Assembly (NCBI RefSeq): GCF_022828255.1
Contig: NZ_JAJQJW010000002.1
Coordinates: 1-64,000, forward strand
DNA from: Candidatus Nanosynbacter sp. TM7-075
GTDB lineage: Bacteria; Patescibacteriota; Saccharimonadia; Saccharimonadales; Saccharimonadaceae
DNA: 64,000 nucleotides
Reading direction: 5' to 3'
The notes under the pieces were generated by a model, which did no database searches, was not told the DNA's origin, and was given only the letters and a program-made list of their open reading frames with translations. The first letter of the stretch is position 1. Every line of letters starts with the position of its first letter. Shown here piece by piece: positions 51,832 through 59,906 of this stretch. The position numbers and the translations under genes were made by a program.

Positions 51832-52173
51832 CTATTGTGCGTAATGCGTTTCAGTTGTCGTCATAGCTGAAGCGACATTGCTATTCTTCACCTTCTCTAG
51901 CGCCGTCAGACGCGCATTCTGCACTTCCAATTCTGACTTTTTTGCGCTTAGTTCGGTGATTTTTGTATCCAGACTCTGAGCTTCATAGCCGTAAGCTGTA
52001 AGCCTGGTTGCCTGAGTAAGATAAATCAAGCCCAGTACTGTAATCATCAATGCAACTAGCACTGTATGAGCAACAGGACCAAGTTTGACCTGAGACTGAA
52101 AACGTGTAGAATTCTGATTTCGGCGCAATTGACCGTGTGAACGTCGTGAAGTAAATGTGGTGGTGGTTGTCAT
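51832..52173 (-). CDS. ftsL: FtsL-like division protein
   Basis: 113 aa. A basic N-terminus, one helix (about 35-55, TVLVALMITVLGLIYLTQAT) and a short coiled coil, LDTKITELSAKKSELEVQNA. This is the bitopic FtsL/DivIC layout, between rsmH and ftsI where ftsL is normally found. Similarity is structural rather than by motif, as usual for FtsL. Confidence 0.75.
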   Translation of the reverse strand: MTTTTTFTSRRSHGQLRRNQNSTRFQSQVKLGPVAHTVLVALMITVLGLIYLTQATRLTAYGYEAQSLDTKITELSAKKSELEVQNARLTALEKVKNSNVASAMTTTETHYAQ

Positions 52174-52214
52174 TTGTCTCTATCTTTTATGTTTATATTT
52201 GTGTTTAGCATAAC

Positions 52215-52247
52215 AAACCAGCCCGCCCGTTAAAGACAGGCTGGTTT
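52215..52247. terminator. Hairpin after the tiny ORF
   Basis: AAACCAGCC and GGCTGGTTT form a perfect 9-bp stem with a 15-nt loop. The T-tracts are short on both sides (TTT), so it may be an attenuator or RNA-stability element rather than a full stop. Confidence 0.5.
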
Positions 52248-52278
52248 CTCTAAGGTATATTCCGGAATACGCTTTAGT

Positions 52279-52350
52279 TTAGCCGCGGCGTACTGAAACA
52301 GCCTCTGCCTTGTCCGTATTCTGGAATTCTACTTTGATGTGGATTGGCAT
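52279..52350 (-). CDS. Tiny ORF in the division cluster (23 aa)
   Basis: Encodes a peptide starting MPIHIKVEFQNTDK and ending AVSVRRG. AAGGAGG lies 6 nt before the ATG (minus strand), a much better ribosome site than most neighbours have. It sits between rsmH and ftsL and is followed by the 9-bp hairpin at 52215-52247. It could be a genuine small protein or a translated leader controlling ftsL expression. Confidence 0.5.
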   Translation of the reverse strand: MPIHIKVEFQNTDKAEAVSVRRG

Positions 52351-52371
52351 AATAGCCTCCTTCTTTTTGTT

Positions 52372-53292
52372 TTATTTTTTCACGGCGTATCGAAATTTTG
52401 CACTTCGACTACGCGGATTGTGAACATCTTCAGCTCCAGACACTGGTTTTTTCTCTGGAACAATCAGCTCGGCCTCATATCCAGCCGTTGCTTGCTCCGA
52501 AAAGTAACGCTTGATCAATCTATCTTCCAAGCTATGAAAACTAATTATTCCTACTCGCCCGCCCCTATTAAGTAAGCGTGGCAAAAGTGGCAATAGTTCT
52601 TCAATCAGCTTAAGTTCGCGATTGACTTCAATGCGCAGCGCCTGAAAGGTACGAGTCGCAGGATGATGCTTCATGCTACCGCGACCAACGGTTTGCTTGA
52701 TCAGATCAGCCAGCTCAGTCGTTCCCTGAATTGGTCGAGCTCTTACAATTGCCTGCGCAATTCGCCTTGCTCGTCCGGGATTTTCCTCGCCGTAACGAAT
52801 AATCAGCTGCGTCAAATCATCAACCGAATACGAATTGACAATATCTGCCGCTGTAATTTCCGTCCGATTGTCCATCCGCATATCCAGCGGACCGTCAAAT
52901 CTGAACGAAAAACCTCTCTCTGCTCTGTCAAGCTGCGGTGACGACACCCCCAAATCAGCCAAAATCACGTCAAATTTACGCCCCTGCTTGACCAAATCTT
53001 GCGCTGCACTCACAAAATCTTTGTGAATTAAAGTTACGCCTTTCTCAGCCAAATCGCCCAATGTTTTAATCGCGTTTTCATCACGATCGACCAACACTGA
53101 GCTTAAGTAGTTATCCGTCCTATTTAAGAATGCCCTGGCATGGCCGCCATAGCCAGCCGTCAAGTCGAGATATGACTCGCCTTCGACTGGCTGCAGCTTG
53201 CTAAGGGTTATCTCCAAAAGTACGGGAACATGAATCGGTTCGCTCGCTTGGAGTTCTTCCGACTGTGGTGGATGTTCTTTAATACTCATCAT
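52372..53292 (-). CDS. rsmH: 16S rRNA (cytosine-1402 N4) methyltransferase RsmH
   Basis: 306 aa. The AdoMet site is YLDLTAGYGGHARAFL, with LADLGVSSPQLDRAERGFSF, ARRIAQAIVRAR, ALRIEVNREL and ISFHSLEDRLIKRYF. It methylates C1402 in the ribosomal P site. TATAAT (minus strand, 53299-53304) is six bases before the ATG at 53292, so it has its own leaderless promoter despite sitting behind mraZ. Confidence 0.95.
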   Translation of the reverse strand: MMSIKEHPPQSEELQASEPIHVPVLLEITLSKLQPVEGESYLDLTAGYGGHARAFLNRTDNYLSSVLVDRDENAIKTLGDLAEKGVTLIHKDFVSAAQDLVKQGRKFDVILADLGVSSPQLDRAERGFSFRFDGPLDMRMDNRTEITAADIVNSYSVDDLTQLIIRYGEENPGRARRIAQAIVRARPIQGTTELADLIKQTVGRGSMKHHPATRTFQALRIEVNRELKLIEELLPLLPRLLNRGGRVGIISFHSLEDRLIKRYFSEQATAGYEAELIVPEKKPVSGAEDVHNPRSRSAKFRYAVKK

Positions 53293-53584
53293 TATTCCAT
53301 TATACAGAAATAATGCTCGAGATCACCTAACTGGATATTTAATTCTGGCTTTTTTTGTATTTGTGTTTTGTTTGTTTTTGTTGTCTTAGAGTGGAAATTT
53401 GTTGATTGTCAGTAACAACCATGTTTTCCAAAGAGACTTATGTGTGAGGTGGAGTTTTTTTGGGAGGTGTTTGAGGAAGGTACGTTGCCGTTTTTAATGT
53501 GGAGCAAATTGCCACATGCCATTTTCAAATACCCAGATAGTTGATCTCGAGAGGTTTTAATTGTTAAGGTGCTTAGCTAATCTA
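53293..53584. other. mraZ-rsmH spacer
   Basis: About 290 bases, T-rich on the plus strand. It contains the leaderless promoter of rsmH at its left end and a small TGTGG/CCACA hairpin near 53500. I see no ORF with a ribosome site. Confidence 0.5.
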
Positions 53585-53953
53585 CTATTCCGCATTCTCG
53601 GCCGCTATTAGCCGAAAATATTCCCCCGCTCGCACAGCAACGACTTCTCTGTCAATTCCAGCGTAGTCGAGCAAATGCTGCTCAATCGTCACTCGTCCTT
53701 GTTTTTGGTCGAGCGCCGATGCGGTTTTACCTCGTCGGAATTTAACGTTCAGGTCGGCAACTCGCTCATCCAGAATACTTCCCGTTAGAGCGCTTTCCAC
53801 TTCCCGATCCCAGATCTGCTGTGGATACAAGTGGAGATATTTACCAAACCCGCGAGTTAGCACGACGCCTGATGCAAATTCTGCCCTGAGTTCAGCCGGA
53901 ATCGTCAAGCGTCGCTTGTCGTCCAACTTACGCTCAAAGTAATCTGTCTGCAC
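53585..53953 (-). CDS. mraZ: Transcriptional regulator MraZ
   Basis: 122 aa with two SpoVT/AbrB-like halves: ERKLDDKRRLTIPAELR and GRVTIEQHLLDYAGI. It represses the division cluster by binding repeated TGGG boxes. Translation starts at GTG 53953 with AAGGAAGGA upstream. The boxes expected for autoregulation are present in its promoter at 54033-54068. Confidence 0.94.
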   Translation of the reverse strand: MQTDYFERKLDDKRRLTIPAELRAEFASGVVLTRGFGKYLHLYPQQIWDREVESALTGSILDERVADLNVKFRRGKTASALDQKQGRVTIEQHLLDYAGIDREVVAVRAGEYFRLIAAENAE

Positions 53954-54032
53954 GTCGTCCTTCCTTCGTGGTAGATTAGTTGTTTTTTACAGTGGATGTT
54001 TGTTTTTGTTGGTGATTTTCCATCAACTTTCG

Positions 54033-54075
54033 TTCCACTGACTCCACTATACTACCCACACCTACCCACTTGCAA
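54033..54075 (-). promoter_or_regulatory. mraZ promoter with MraZ-box operator
   Basis: On the minus strand TTGCAA (54070-54075)-N18-TATAGT (54046-54051) is overlapped by TGGGT-N5-TGGGT (54064-54068, 54054-54058), the exact spacing of MraZ boxes. Weaker TGGAG and TGGAA boxes follow at 54042-54046 and 54033-54037. A second promoter, TTGACG (54106-54111)-N17-TTATAA (54083-54088), lies just upstream. Confidence 0.65.
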
Positions 54076-54118
54076 GCCCTTTTTATAACTTTTTACCCAT
54101 TTTTACGTCAAATAAAAA

Positions 54119-54142
54119 CTTTTCCACATTTTTGTGGAAAAG
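54119..54142 (-). terminator. Terminator upstream of the mraZ promoter
   Basis: CTTTTCCACA and TGTGGAAAAG form a perfect 10-bp stem with a 4-nt loop, followed on the minus strand by TTTTTATTT. It would insulate mraZ from transcription coming from RNA F and the helicase operon. Confidence 0.7.
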
Positions 54143-54257
54143 CCTAGTGTTGGGTTGATGTAAACCTACGCTATTAGTGGTTTTAGACAATGGATTAGCA
54201 CTTAAGGTTATTTCAGACCAGCCTACAGTTGAAAGGCAGCCTAGTATACGCTTTTAA

Positions 54258-54315
54258 CAATAAAAAGAACACCGGCGAACCGCTCAAGTAAGGCGATTTA
54301 GTTCCGGTGGTTCTT
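54258..54315 (-). ncRNA. RNA unit F (about 58 nt)
   Basis: Promoter TTGATT (54345-54350)-N17-TATACT (54322-54327) on the minus strand; start near 54315. The closing stem AAGAACCACCGG with CCGGTGTTCTT (one bulge; 54304-54315 and 54265-54275) runs into TTTTATTGTT. Inside, AATCGC/GCGGTT forms a hairpin. Promoter, stem and T-tail follow the plan of the 34-kb array. It lies immediately downstream of the helicase/DUF4868 genes. Confidence 0.6.
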
Positions 54316-54385
54316 AGCGTCAGTATAGTAAATAATACTCAATAAATCAATAGCGATAAGCTCCGGCGCCCTCTTCAATAAACTA

Positions 54386-55660
54386 CTAATGAGATCTAAA
54401 GGCTGTACCTCTATATCTCTCAACAGACTCCCTGCTCGCCTGCCTCAAGACCTCGTCAATTGCCAGCGCGTCAGGAGAAACTTCCAGCGCCCTACAGTTA
54501 ATTCCATATAGATACAAATTGTCCAAATCTCGCACACGACTCAAGGCGACATAGCCCATACCCTCGACAAACGCCTTTCTCAGATCAATCTTAGCCGCAT
54601 CCAGCGTCATTCCCTGACTTTTGTGAACCGTTATAGCCCACGCCAAACGCAGTGGAACCTGAGAAATGCTCGCTCGTTTACGCTCTCCGTCTCGCAATTC
54701 CCAAATATCCGGTACCATCGTCACCCGACGACCATCTCGAAACTCAACAACCGGATATTCCGTCAACGGCTCGAAATCAACTACCGTGCCGACACTTCCA
54801 TTGGCATATAATTTTTGCGGCGAATTTTTGACCGCCATCACCAACGCGCCCAGCTTAATCACCAAATTTTCTGGCGCCAGAACCGACCTTTGCAGATTCT
54901 CTACATAAATCTTCGAGCCCGTCGTCGTCTGTTGATACGAACGTTCTTCCCCCGGCAATTCCGCCAATTTTTGAACATTGATATCATCAACATCAACATT
55001 TACGGTGTGCAGCTCTGTGATATCACCATCTGGCGGCTCAATTTCCGTACGCGCCAACAGCGCCTCGACGTGACGTCTCCTAACATCGCCAGTTCTTAGA
55101 GCGGTCAGAATCTCCAAAAGCTGCTCATCATTCTGACGATATTGTCGCTCCAAATATAAAACTGCCGGCCGAAGTCCTTGCCAAGCATCAGAATAAACCA
55201 CAAAACCGCCGCCCTGCTCGTTCGGACGGTTCACTGGCGGCAATTGGAAAAAATCGCCACTCATCACCAACTGAATGCCACCAAACGGCCGATCATTTTC
55301 CCTGACGGTTCGTAAAACTTTATCAATCATATCCAGCCGAAAATCGTGAAGCATTGAAATCTCGTCAATGATCAACACGTCAGTTTTAGAAATCACATCA
55401 CGCCGCGTTTTTGACAATCGTTCAAAAAAATTGTTCGGCAAATGATCACTCACACCAATACCACTCCAGCTGTGAATCGTATTGCCCCCAAGGTGCGTTG
55501 CCGCCAGACCAGTTGTCGCTGTTACTGACACCTTTTTACCCCGTTTTCGCGCCTGCGCAATAAAAGTATTCAACAGGTAAGTTTTGCCCGTTCCAGCCGC
55601 ACCAGTCAGCAACGCCGACCGACCGCTCAGCAGAATAGCCAGCGCTAATTCTTGATCCAT
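54386..55660 (-). CDS. PIF1-like superfamily 1 helicase
   Basis: 424 aa starting MDQELALAILLSGRSALLTG. Walker A GAAGTGKT, Ia TATTGLAA, Walker B LIIDEISML, motif III MSGDFFQLPPV, GlnTyrArg-type ERQYRQ, and the C-terminal YVALSRVRDLDNLYLYG and TVHKSQGMT motifs identify PIF1/RecD-type helicases. PIF1 enzymes unwind DNA 5' to 3', including G-quadruplexes. The start directly follows the stop of the DUF4868 gene (one base between), so the two form an operon and probably act together. Confidence 0.88.
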   Translation of the reverse strand: MDQELALAILLSGRSALLTGAAGTGKTYLLNTFIAQARKRGKKVSVTATTGLAATHLGGNTIHSWSGIGVSDHLPNNFFERLSKTRRDVISKTDVLIIDEISMLHDFRLDMIDKVLRTVRENDRPFGGIQLVMSGDFFQLPPVNRPNEQGGGFVVYSDAWQGLRPAVLYLERQYRQNDEQLLEILTALRTGDVRRRHVEALLARTEIEPPDGDITELHTVNVDVDDINVQKLAELPGEERSYQQTTTGSKIYVENLQRSVLAPENLVIKLGALVMAVKNSPQKLYANGSVGTVVDFEPLTEYPVVEFRDGRRVTMVPDIWELRDGERKRASISQVPLRLAWAITVHKSQGMTLDAAKIDLRKAFVEGMGYVALSRVRDLDNLYLYGINCRALEVSPDALAIDEVLRQASRESVERYRGTAFRSH

Positions 55661-55661
55661 T

Positions 55662-56639
55662 TTAGCCCCGTGGCGGTTCGCCTTCTGGCTCGCCGAGCAG
55701 CTTCTTCGACTTAATTTCGTAACGCTTGCCCGTGATTTTACTTTCGATATAATCCTCATTGATGAGATTTACGAACATATCCAAATCATTGCCGTCCATG
55801 ATAATAATCGCGCCGTTATCGTCGCTCATCAACTCCAATTGCATCTCATCAGCATAGTCCAAAACATCTTCCTGTTTAACCGCGCCGATTTCCAATTTCT
55901 GCAATTTATTAATCGTCTTTTTGCGCTCCTTCACCAACGTATTAAGATCCATTCCCTCAGGAAAACTCAGCTTATATTCCTTCTCAATTTCCGCTACTTT
56001 TTTATCGGCAATCACCTGCTTTTTATATTCATAGCCAAACATTCGCTCAAATTTTCCAGGATTAAACGCAAAAATATCTTTACCGACAATCAAAACTTGA
56101 TTATCATCCGGAACCTTAAAACCAATCTCTGCATTAAACGAACCAAATTTGCCGTCAGAAAATTCCCAAGCCAACGCGCTCTTCAGTGTCTGACCTTGCT
56201 GGATTAGCTTAACCGTGTAGAATGTCGCGTCAGAGTTGTTCGGATCGGTAAATCGCGCCACAATTCCCTTCATGCGCTTGAATTCGTGCTCAGTTTCCGA
56301 AAACTCCACGATGTCATGACGCTCGTGCTCGATTAGATGAATCAACGTTTCAGCTCGCCCAACCTTCTCCAGGTCAGTCCTCAATAAAACATTATCTTCC
56401 GATTCGCTCAATTCATAATCACGAACGCTCAATCCAGTGCCCGCACCCAAATTGACTTGATTGATATAATCAAACAAGAACAACGGTCTGAGTTGCTGCT
56501 CAACATCGCCTTTTATTGGCATAAAATACGGCGTGTAATTTTTGCTAAATAAGAACAGCTCTATCTGTAAATCATTCTTTTTTGCGTCATTTTGATTTGC
56601 CCACAAAAAAATATCAGTCGTTTCCCTCACTTCTTCCAT
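55662..56639 (-). CDS. DUF4868 protein, KwaB-like
   Basis: 325 aa. The region from KRMKGIVARFTDPNNSDATF through QVLIVGKDIFAFNPGKFERM and the C-terminal DMFVNLINEDYIESKITGKR fit DUF4868, the family of KwaB from the Kiwa anti-phage system. KwaA, the membrane partner of Kiwa, is not adjacent; instead a PIF1-like helicase gene follows one base later. TATACT (56646-56651, minus) lies six bases before the ATG. A defence role is inferred from the family and the coupling, not shown. Confidence 0.7.
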   Translation of the reverse strand: MEEVRETTDIFLWANQNDAKKNDLQIELFLFSKNYTPYFMPIKGDVEQQLRPLFLFDYINQVNLGAGTGLSVRDYELSESEDNVLLRTDLEKVGRAETLIHLIEHERHDIVEFSETEHEFKRMKGIVARFTDPNNSDATFYTVKLIQQGQTLKSALAWEFSDGKFGSFNAEIGFKVPDDNQVLIVGKDIFAFNPGKFERMFGYEYKKQVIADKKVAEIEKEYKLSFPEGMDLNTLVKERKKTINKLQKLEIGAVKQEDVLDYADEMQLELMSDDNGAIIIMDGNDLDMFVNLINEDYIESKITGKRYEIKSKKLLGEPEGEPPRG

Positions 56640-56678
56640 TTTTCTAGTATAGCAATTTTTATCAGATGTCGCTAGCAG

Positions 56679-57104
56679 TTATTTAGCTAATCTCTCGCCT
56701 TCACGCGCTCGATTAGCCCATTCGTCCGCTAGTTCATTCCCTTCGTCGCCCTCATGACCGCGCACCCAACGCAAATCCGCCTGAGAGTTTGAATATAATT
56801 CGTACAGTTCACGCACAATATCCAGATTTTTAATCTCGCCACTCTTCTTCGTCCAGCCGCGCTTTTCCCAGCCCGGCGCCCACTTGGTGACCACGTTAAT
56901 CCAAAATTCACTATCAGAATAAATCACACACGGCGCACCATTAGCATCTTTCAATGCCGCAATTAAGGCTTTACCTTCCATGCGAATATTAGTGGTATCA
57001 CCATCTTCTGACCCCAAAATATAAGGCTGAAGATCACGAATAACCGCAAACCCACCTGGACCGGGATTCGGCGAAGCAGAGCCGTCAGTATAGTAAGTTG
57101 TCAT
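56679..57104 (-). CDS. rnhA: Ribonuclease HI
   Basis: 141 aa. Catalytic Asp in YYTDGSASPNPG, Glu in RMEGKALIAAL, Asp in VIYSDSEFWINV, and the last acidic residue in GNELADEWANR, with the His of RGHEGDEGN. It removes RNA from RNA:DNA hybrids. TATAAT (57112-57117) is seven bases before the ATG; this promoter overlaps the end of the preceding gene on the same strand. Confidence 0.95.
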   Translation of the reverse strand: MTTYYTDGSASPNPGPGGFAVIRDLQPYILGSEDGDTTNIRMEGKALIAALKDANGAPCVIYSDSEFWINVVTKWAPGWEKRGWTKKSGEIKNLDIVRELYELYSNSQADLRWVRGHEGDEGNELADEWANRAREGERLAK

Positions 57105-57112
57105 TAATGTAA

Positions 57113-58798
57113 TTATACACTAACTATAGCTCGCCTGGCTATCTTGCGAGACACACTGTTCATCTTATTATAGACTTTATAAAATTCACTCACGCGCTCA
57201 CGACTTTGTTTTGTTAAATGAGATTCCTTCTCTTCATCAGCACAGTTTGTAAAGAAGTCTTGCTTACGCTGCCAAATATCAATTACCTTCTCTGCTGTTT
57301 CATCACTCATATTGACCAAATCGCCGTAAATTTTCTGCAGCTTAAAGAAAAAGTGTGCCGCCTTTTTATCAGTACGAGCCACCAGACGAGCATCTGGCGT
57401 AGAAAACTGCATCTCAAACGGCGCATACGGGATTCTTCCATCGTCAGTTGCATAGAATCCCGTAATCTTCGCATCTGTAAATCCGCTACTACTATCCTTA
57501 AAACTGAACATTTCCATATCAACGTCTGGTATTTTATCGATAATTTTCTGGCGAATCTTCTCCTGAAAATCCGAAGAACCCTTAATGACAAAACATTCGC
57601 TTTTTCGCCCTGGGGCTGGATATGGAGTAATCTTACCGCCATTAACAGCCTTAATCACAGCATCAGCATAGGCATCAGCTAGCTGTTCGTTGTCTTGACA
57701 AATTACCGTCATACCATATAAGTCGATCGGATGGAATTCCCCCGAATCCTTCAGAGGTTGAGAACGTTTATCGTAATAACCTATGGTCTGTAGCAATTTT
57801 TTACAATACGAGCCGCGACCCTTACCTCGAGCCCTTACTTCCAATTCTGCTCCATTCGGGGTTTTTACAGTACCAGATCCAAAAAATGTACTATGCGAGG
57901 AATTGGTATTTACGGCAGGTTTCAGATCTGACTCCCCTAGCAACTCAGAGAACACGCCATTAAAATTGCCCATAGCAAAATCAAATCGCGTAGGATCAGT
58001 CGAATACCTGCTACCAAAATGCAACGACACAACCCTGTCAACCTCATTCATGATCGAATCGATATCATTACTTAAGGCATCTTTGCGATATAAAGCATCG
58101 CCAATATTACGACCCGTCATAACACCAATTTCATCTTTTAGCTCAGATTCCAAGTTATCTAGTCCAATAATGCTACACACTGGAATTAAGAAATTTTCAG
58201 CAAATACTGCACATTTATACGCGAACGCGCTGTGATAAGGGGCGATTTTTAAGTTAGATAAGGTTATAGCTCCAGCAATCATCGCAGTCTCCAAGCCTAC
58301 ACCTTCAGCTCCTTCGCCTTTTGTTGAGAATACCTTTATCAAGTTATCAAGATGCGGTGCTGGAATTGACGGATTTTCAGCCCACGGACTCTTACCATAA
58401 TTATCACCGTCCACGCCTAAATCGTCAGGAATTGTTTGATTATCCTTAAGCTTTAGCGCTTTTCCCGCTAGTGAACCCTCATCAATATCTTCCATGTACG
58501 ACGAAAAAGCCTCTTGTAAGACCTTATAGTCCTCAACTATACCTATAACAGTATCCTTACTAATCTCTTCAGGGGCGCCATCTAGCGACCTCGTAATATA
58601 TTCAGTACGTTGCCTACGACTTAAATCTTCCGGCATCCCGATAATAATCTCTGCAGCCAGTTTACGCGACGGAGTTAAGTGGTCTCCGCTAAATGTCTCC
58701 ACCAACCCCATAGCCAGTTCTTTCCTTTCAAGAGAAAAGTCAGCTTCGCCTTGATTTTGAAGGTTGGTGATATTGTCTAATGATTCTTTACTTTCCAT
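57113..58798 (-). CDS. Divergent RelA/SpoT-domain protein
   Basis: 561 aa. Three stretches follow RelA/SpoT order. FAENFLIPVCSIIGLDNLES corresponds to the IYAPLAHRLGI...ELED helix. RARGKGRGSYCKKLLQTIGY plus HPIDLYGMTVI correspond to the nucleotide-binding R-K-S-K and D-L-G-R strand. APFEMQFSTPD and KKAAHFFFKL correspond to EVQIRT and AAHW-YK. The Arg that normally follows DLxG is replaced (GMT), no hydrolase HD motif is evident and there is no TGS/ACT tail. It may be an altered (p)ppGpp synthetase or a related nucleotidyl/pyrophosphoryl transferase. Confidence 0.6.
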   Translation of the reverse strand: MESKESLDNITNLQNQGEADFSLERKELAMGLVETFSGDHLTPSRKLAAEIIIGMPEDLSRRQRTEYITRSLDGAPEEISKDTVIGIVEDYKVLQEAFSSYMEDIDEGSLAGKALKLKDNQTIPDDLGVDGDNYGKSPWAENPSIPAPHLDNLIKVFSTKGEGAEGVGLETAMIAGAITLSNLKIAPYHSAFAYKCAVFAENFLIPVCSIIGLDNLESELKDEIGVMTGRNIGDALYRKDALSNDIDSIMNEVDRVVSLHFGSRYSTDPTRFDFAMGNFNGVFSELLGESDLKPAVNTNSSHSTFFGSGTVKTPNGAELEVRARGKGRGSYCKKLLQTIGYYDKRSQPLKDSGEFHPIDLYGMTVICQDNEQLADAYADAVIKAVNGGKITPYPAPGRKSECFVIKGSSDFQEKIRQKIIDKIPDVDMEMFSFKDSSSGFTDAKITGFYATDDGRIPYAPFEMQFSTPDARLVARTDKKAAHFFFKLQKIYGDLVNMSDETAEKVIDIWQRKQDFFTNCADEEKESHLTKQSRERVSEFYKVYNKMNSVSRKIARRAIVSV

Positions 58799-58863
58799 AA
58801 TATAGCTTGTAAATTATATCACAAACTATAAATTTTTGCAATAGCTAGACTGCCCCGGACTAT

Positions 58864-59880
58864 CTACGCAAAATAAATCCGCATCAATTCGCGCGCTACT
58901 CTGTCGGCATCGTGACGAATTAGGCTACGTTGAGCCGCCAATGGATCGCTGCTGGAGTTCGTATTGACCCACACGTCATCAGCAATCAGACGCTTGCCCG
59001 ACGCGTAATAATGCTTTTTCTTCAGCAATTCCTTATCCCACTCGACCAAATATTCGCCGTCGTGGGCATATTTCTTTATCAATTCCTCTGGCGGACGATG
59101 ATTATTGTAAAGCACATAATCCATATTCACCCCTGAAAATCGCTCAATTTCATCCGCAAAATCCGCCACGGTAAATCCATCAGTCTGCGTTGGCTTGGTA
59201 ACCAAATTGCAAACATAGACTTTCTTCGCCTTCGTTTCAGCAAGCGCTCGAGTAACACCTCGAACCAACAACGCTGGCGCCAAACTACCATATAAAAGCC
59301 CCGGCGCAATTACCACCAAATCGGCATCCAAAATCGCTTGACGAGCTCGCGGGTTAATCGTAGCTGGCGGTTTAAGCTCTAACCACGGACGCTCGCCACG
59401 TGGAATCTTTAGCGACTCAGCCGCATGCTGACCATCAACAACCGTGCCGTCCTTCAGCTTAATCGACATTGTCGTATCGTCCAGAGTAATCGGATAAACT
59501 CGACCATTGACGCCCAAAACTTCGCTAGCCAACTCAACTGCATCAGCAAAACTTCCTGTCATCTTTTCCAGCGCCGCCATGAATAAATTGCCGAACGCGT
59601 GGCCTTTCATACTGCCCTCGCCGAACCGATAATTGAACAAATCGCGAACTTTCGGCGAAGTACTCAGCGCCACCAAGCATTGCCTGACGTCACCCGCTGG
59701 CAACACGCCCAATTCATCGCGCAACACGCCCGTTGAGCCGCCATCGTCGACCATATTGACCAACGCTGTGATGCTGTGTGTATATTTTTTCAATCCAGAA
59801 AGCAGCGTGAAACTTCCCGTCCCACCGCCGATAACTACAACTTTTACCCCAAAATAATCATTATTCGAACCATTTGTCAT
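58864..59880 (-). CDS. yvcK: YvcK/CofD-like gluconeogenesis factor
   Basis: 338 aa starting MTNGSNNDYFGVKVVVIGGG. Motifs: GGGTGSFTLLSGLKKY, NMVDDGGSTGVLRDELGVLP, GDVRQCLVAL, GHAFGNLFMAAL and DLVVIAPGLLYGSLAPALLV. YvcK proteins bind UDP-sugars and coordinate carbon flow with cell-wall synthesis and cell shape. TATAAT (59887-59892) lies exactly six bases before the ATG, which excludes the longer upstream reading. Confidence 0.92.
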   Translation of the reverse strand: MTNGSNNDYFGVKVVVIGGGTGSFTLLSGLKKYTHSITALVNMVDDGGSTGVLRDELGVLPAGDVRQCLVALSTSPKVRDLFNYRFGEGSMKGHAFGNLFMAALEKMTGSFADAVELASEVLGVNGRVYPITLDDTTMSIKLKDGTVVDGQHAAESLKIPRGERPWLELKPPATINPRARQAILDADLVVIAPGLLYGSLAPALLVRGVTRALAETKAKKVYVCNLVTKPTQTDGFTVADFADEIERFSGVNMDYVLYNNHRPPEELIKKYAHDGEYLVEWDKELLKKKHYYASGKRLIADDVWVNTNSSSDPLAAQRSLIRHDADRVARELMRIYFA

Positions 59881-59906
59881 GCTTGAATTATAGCACCTTG
59901 GAAAGC

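Noticed and set aside
54117-54142. Inverted DnaA-box-like TTTTCCACA pair as a replication origin
   Set aside because: The palindrome is followed by a U-run on the minus strand and behaves as a terminator. There is no dnaA gene, box cluster or unwinding region nearby; a lone TTTTCCACA at 45.55 kb does not help.
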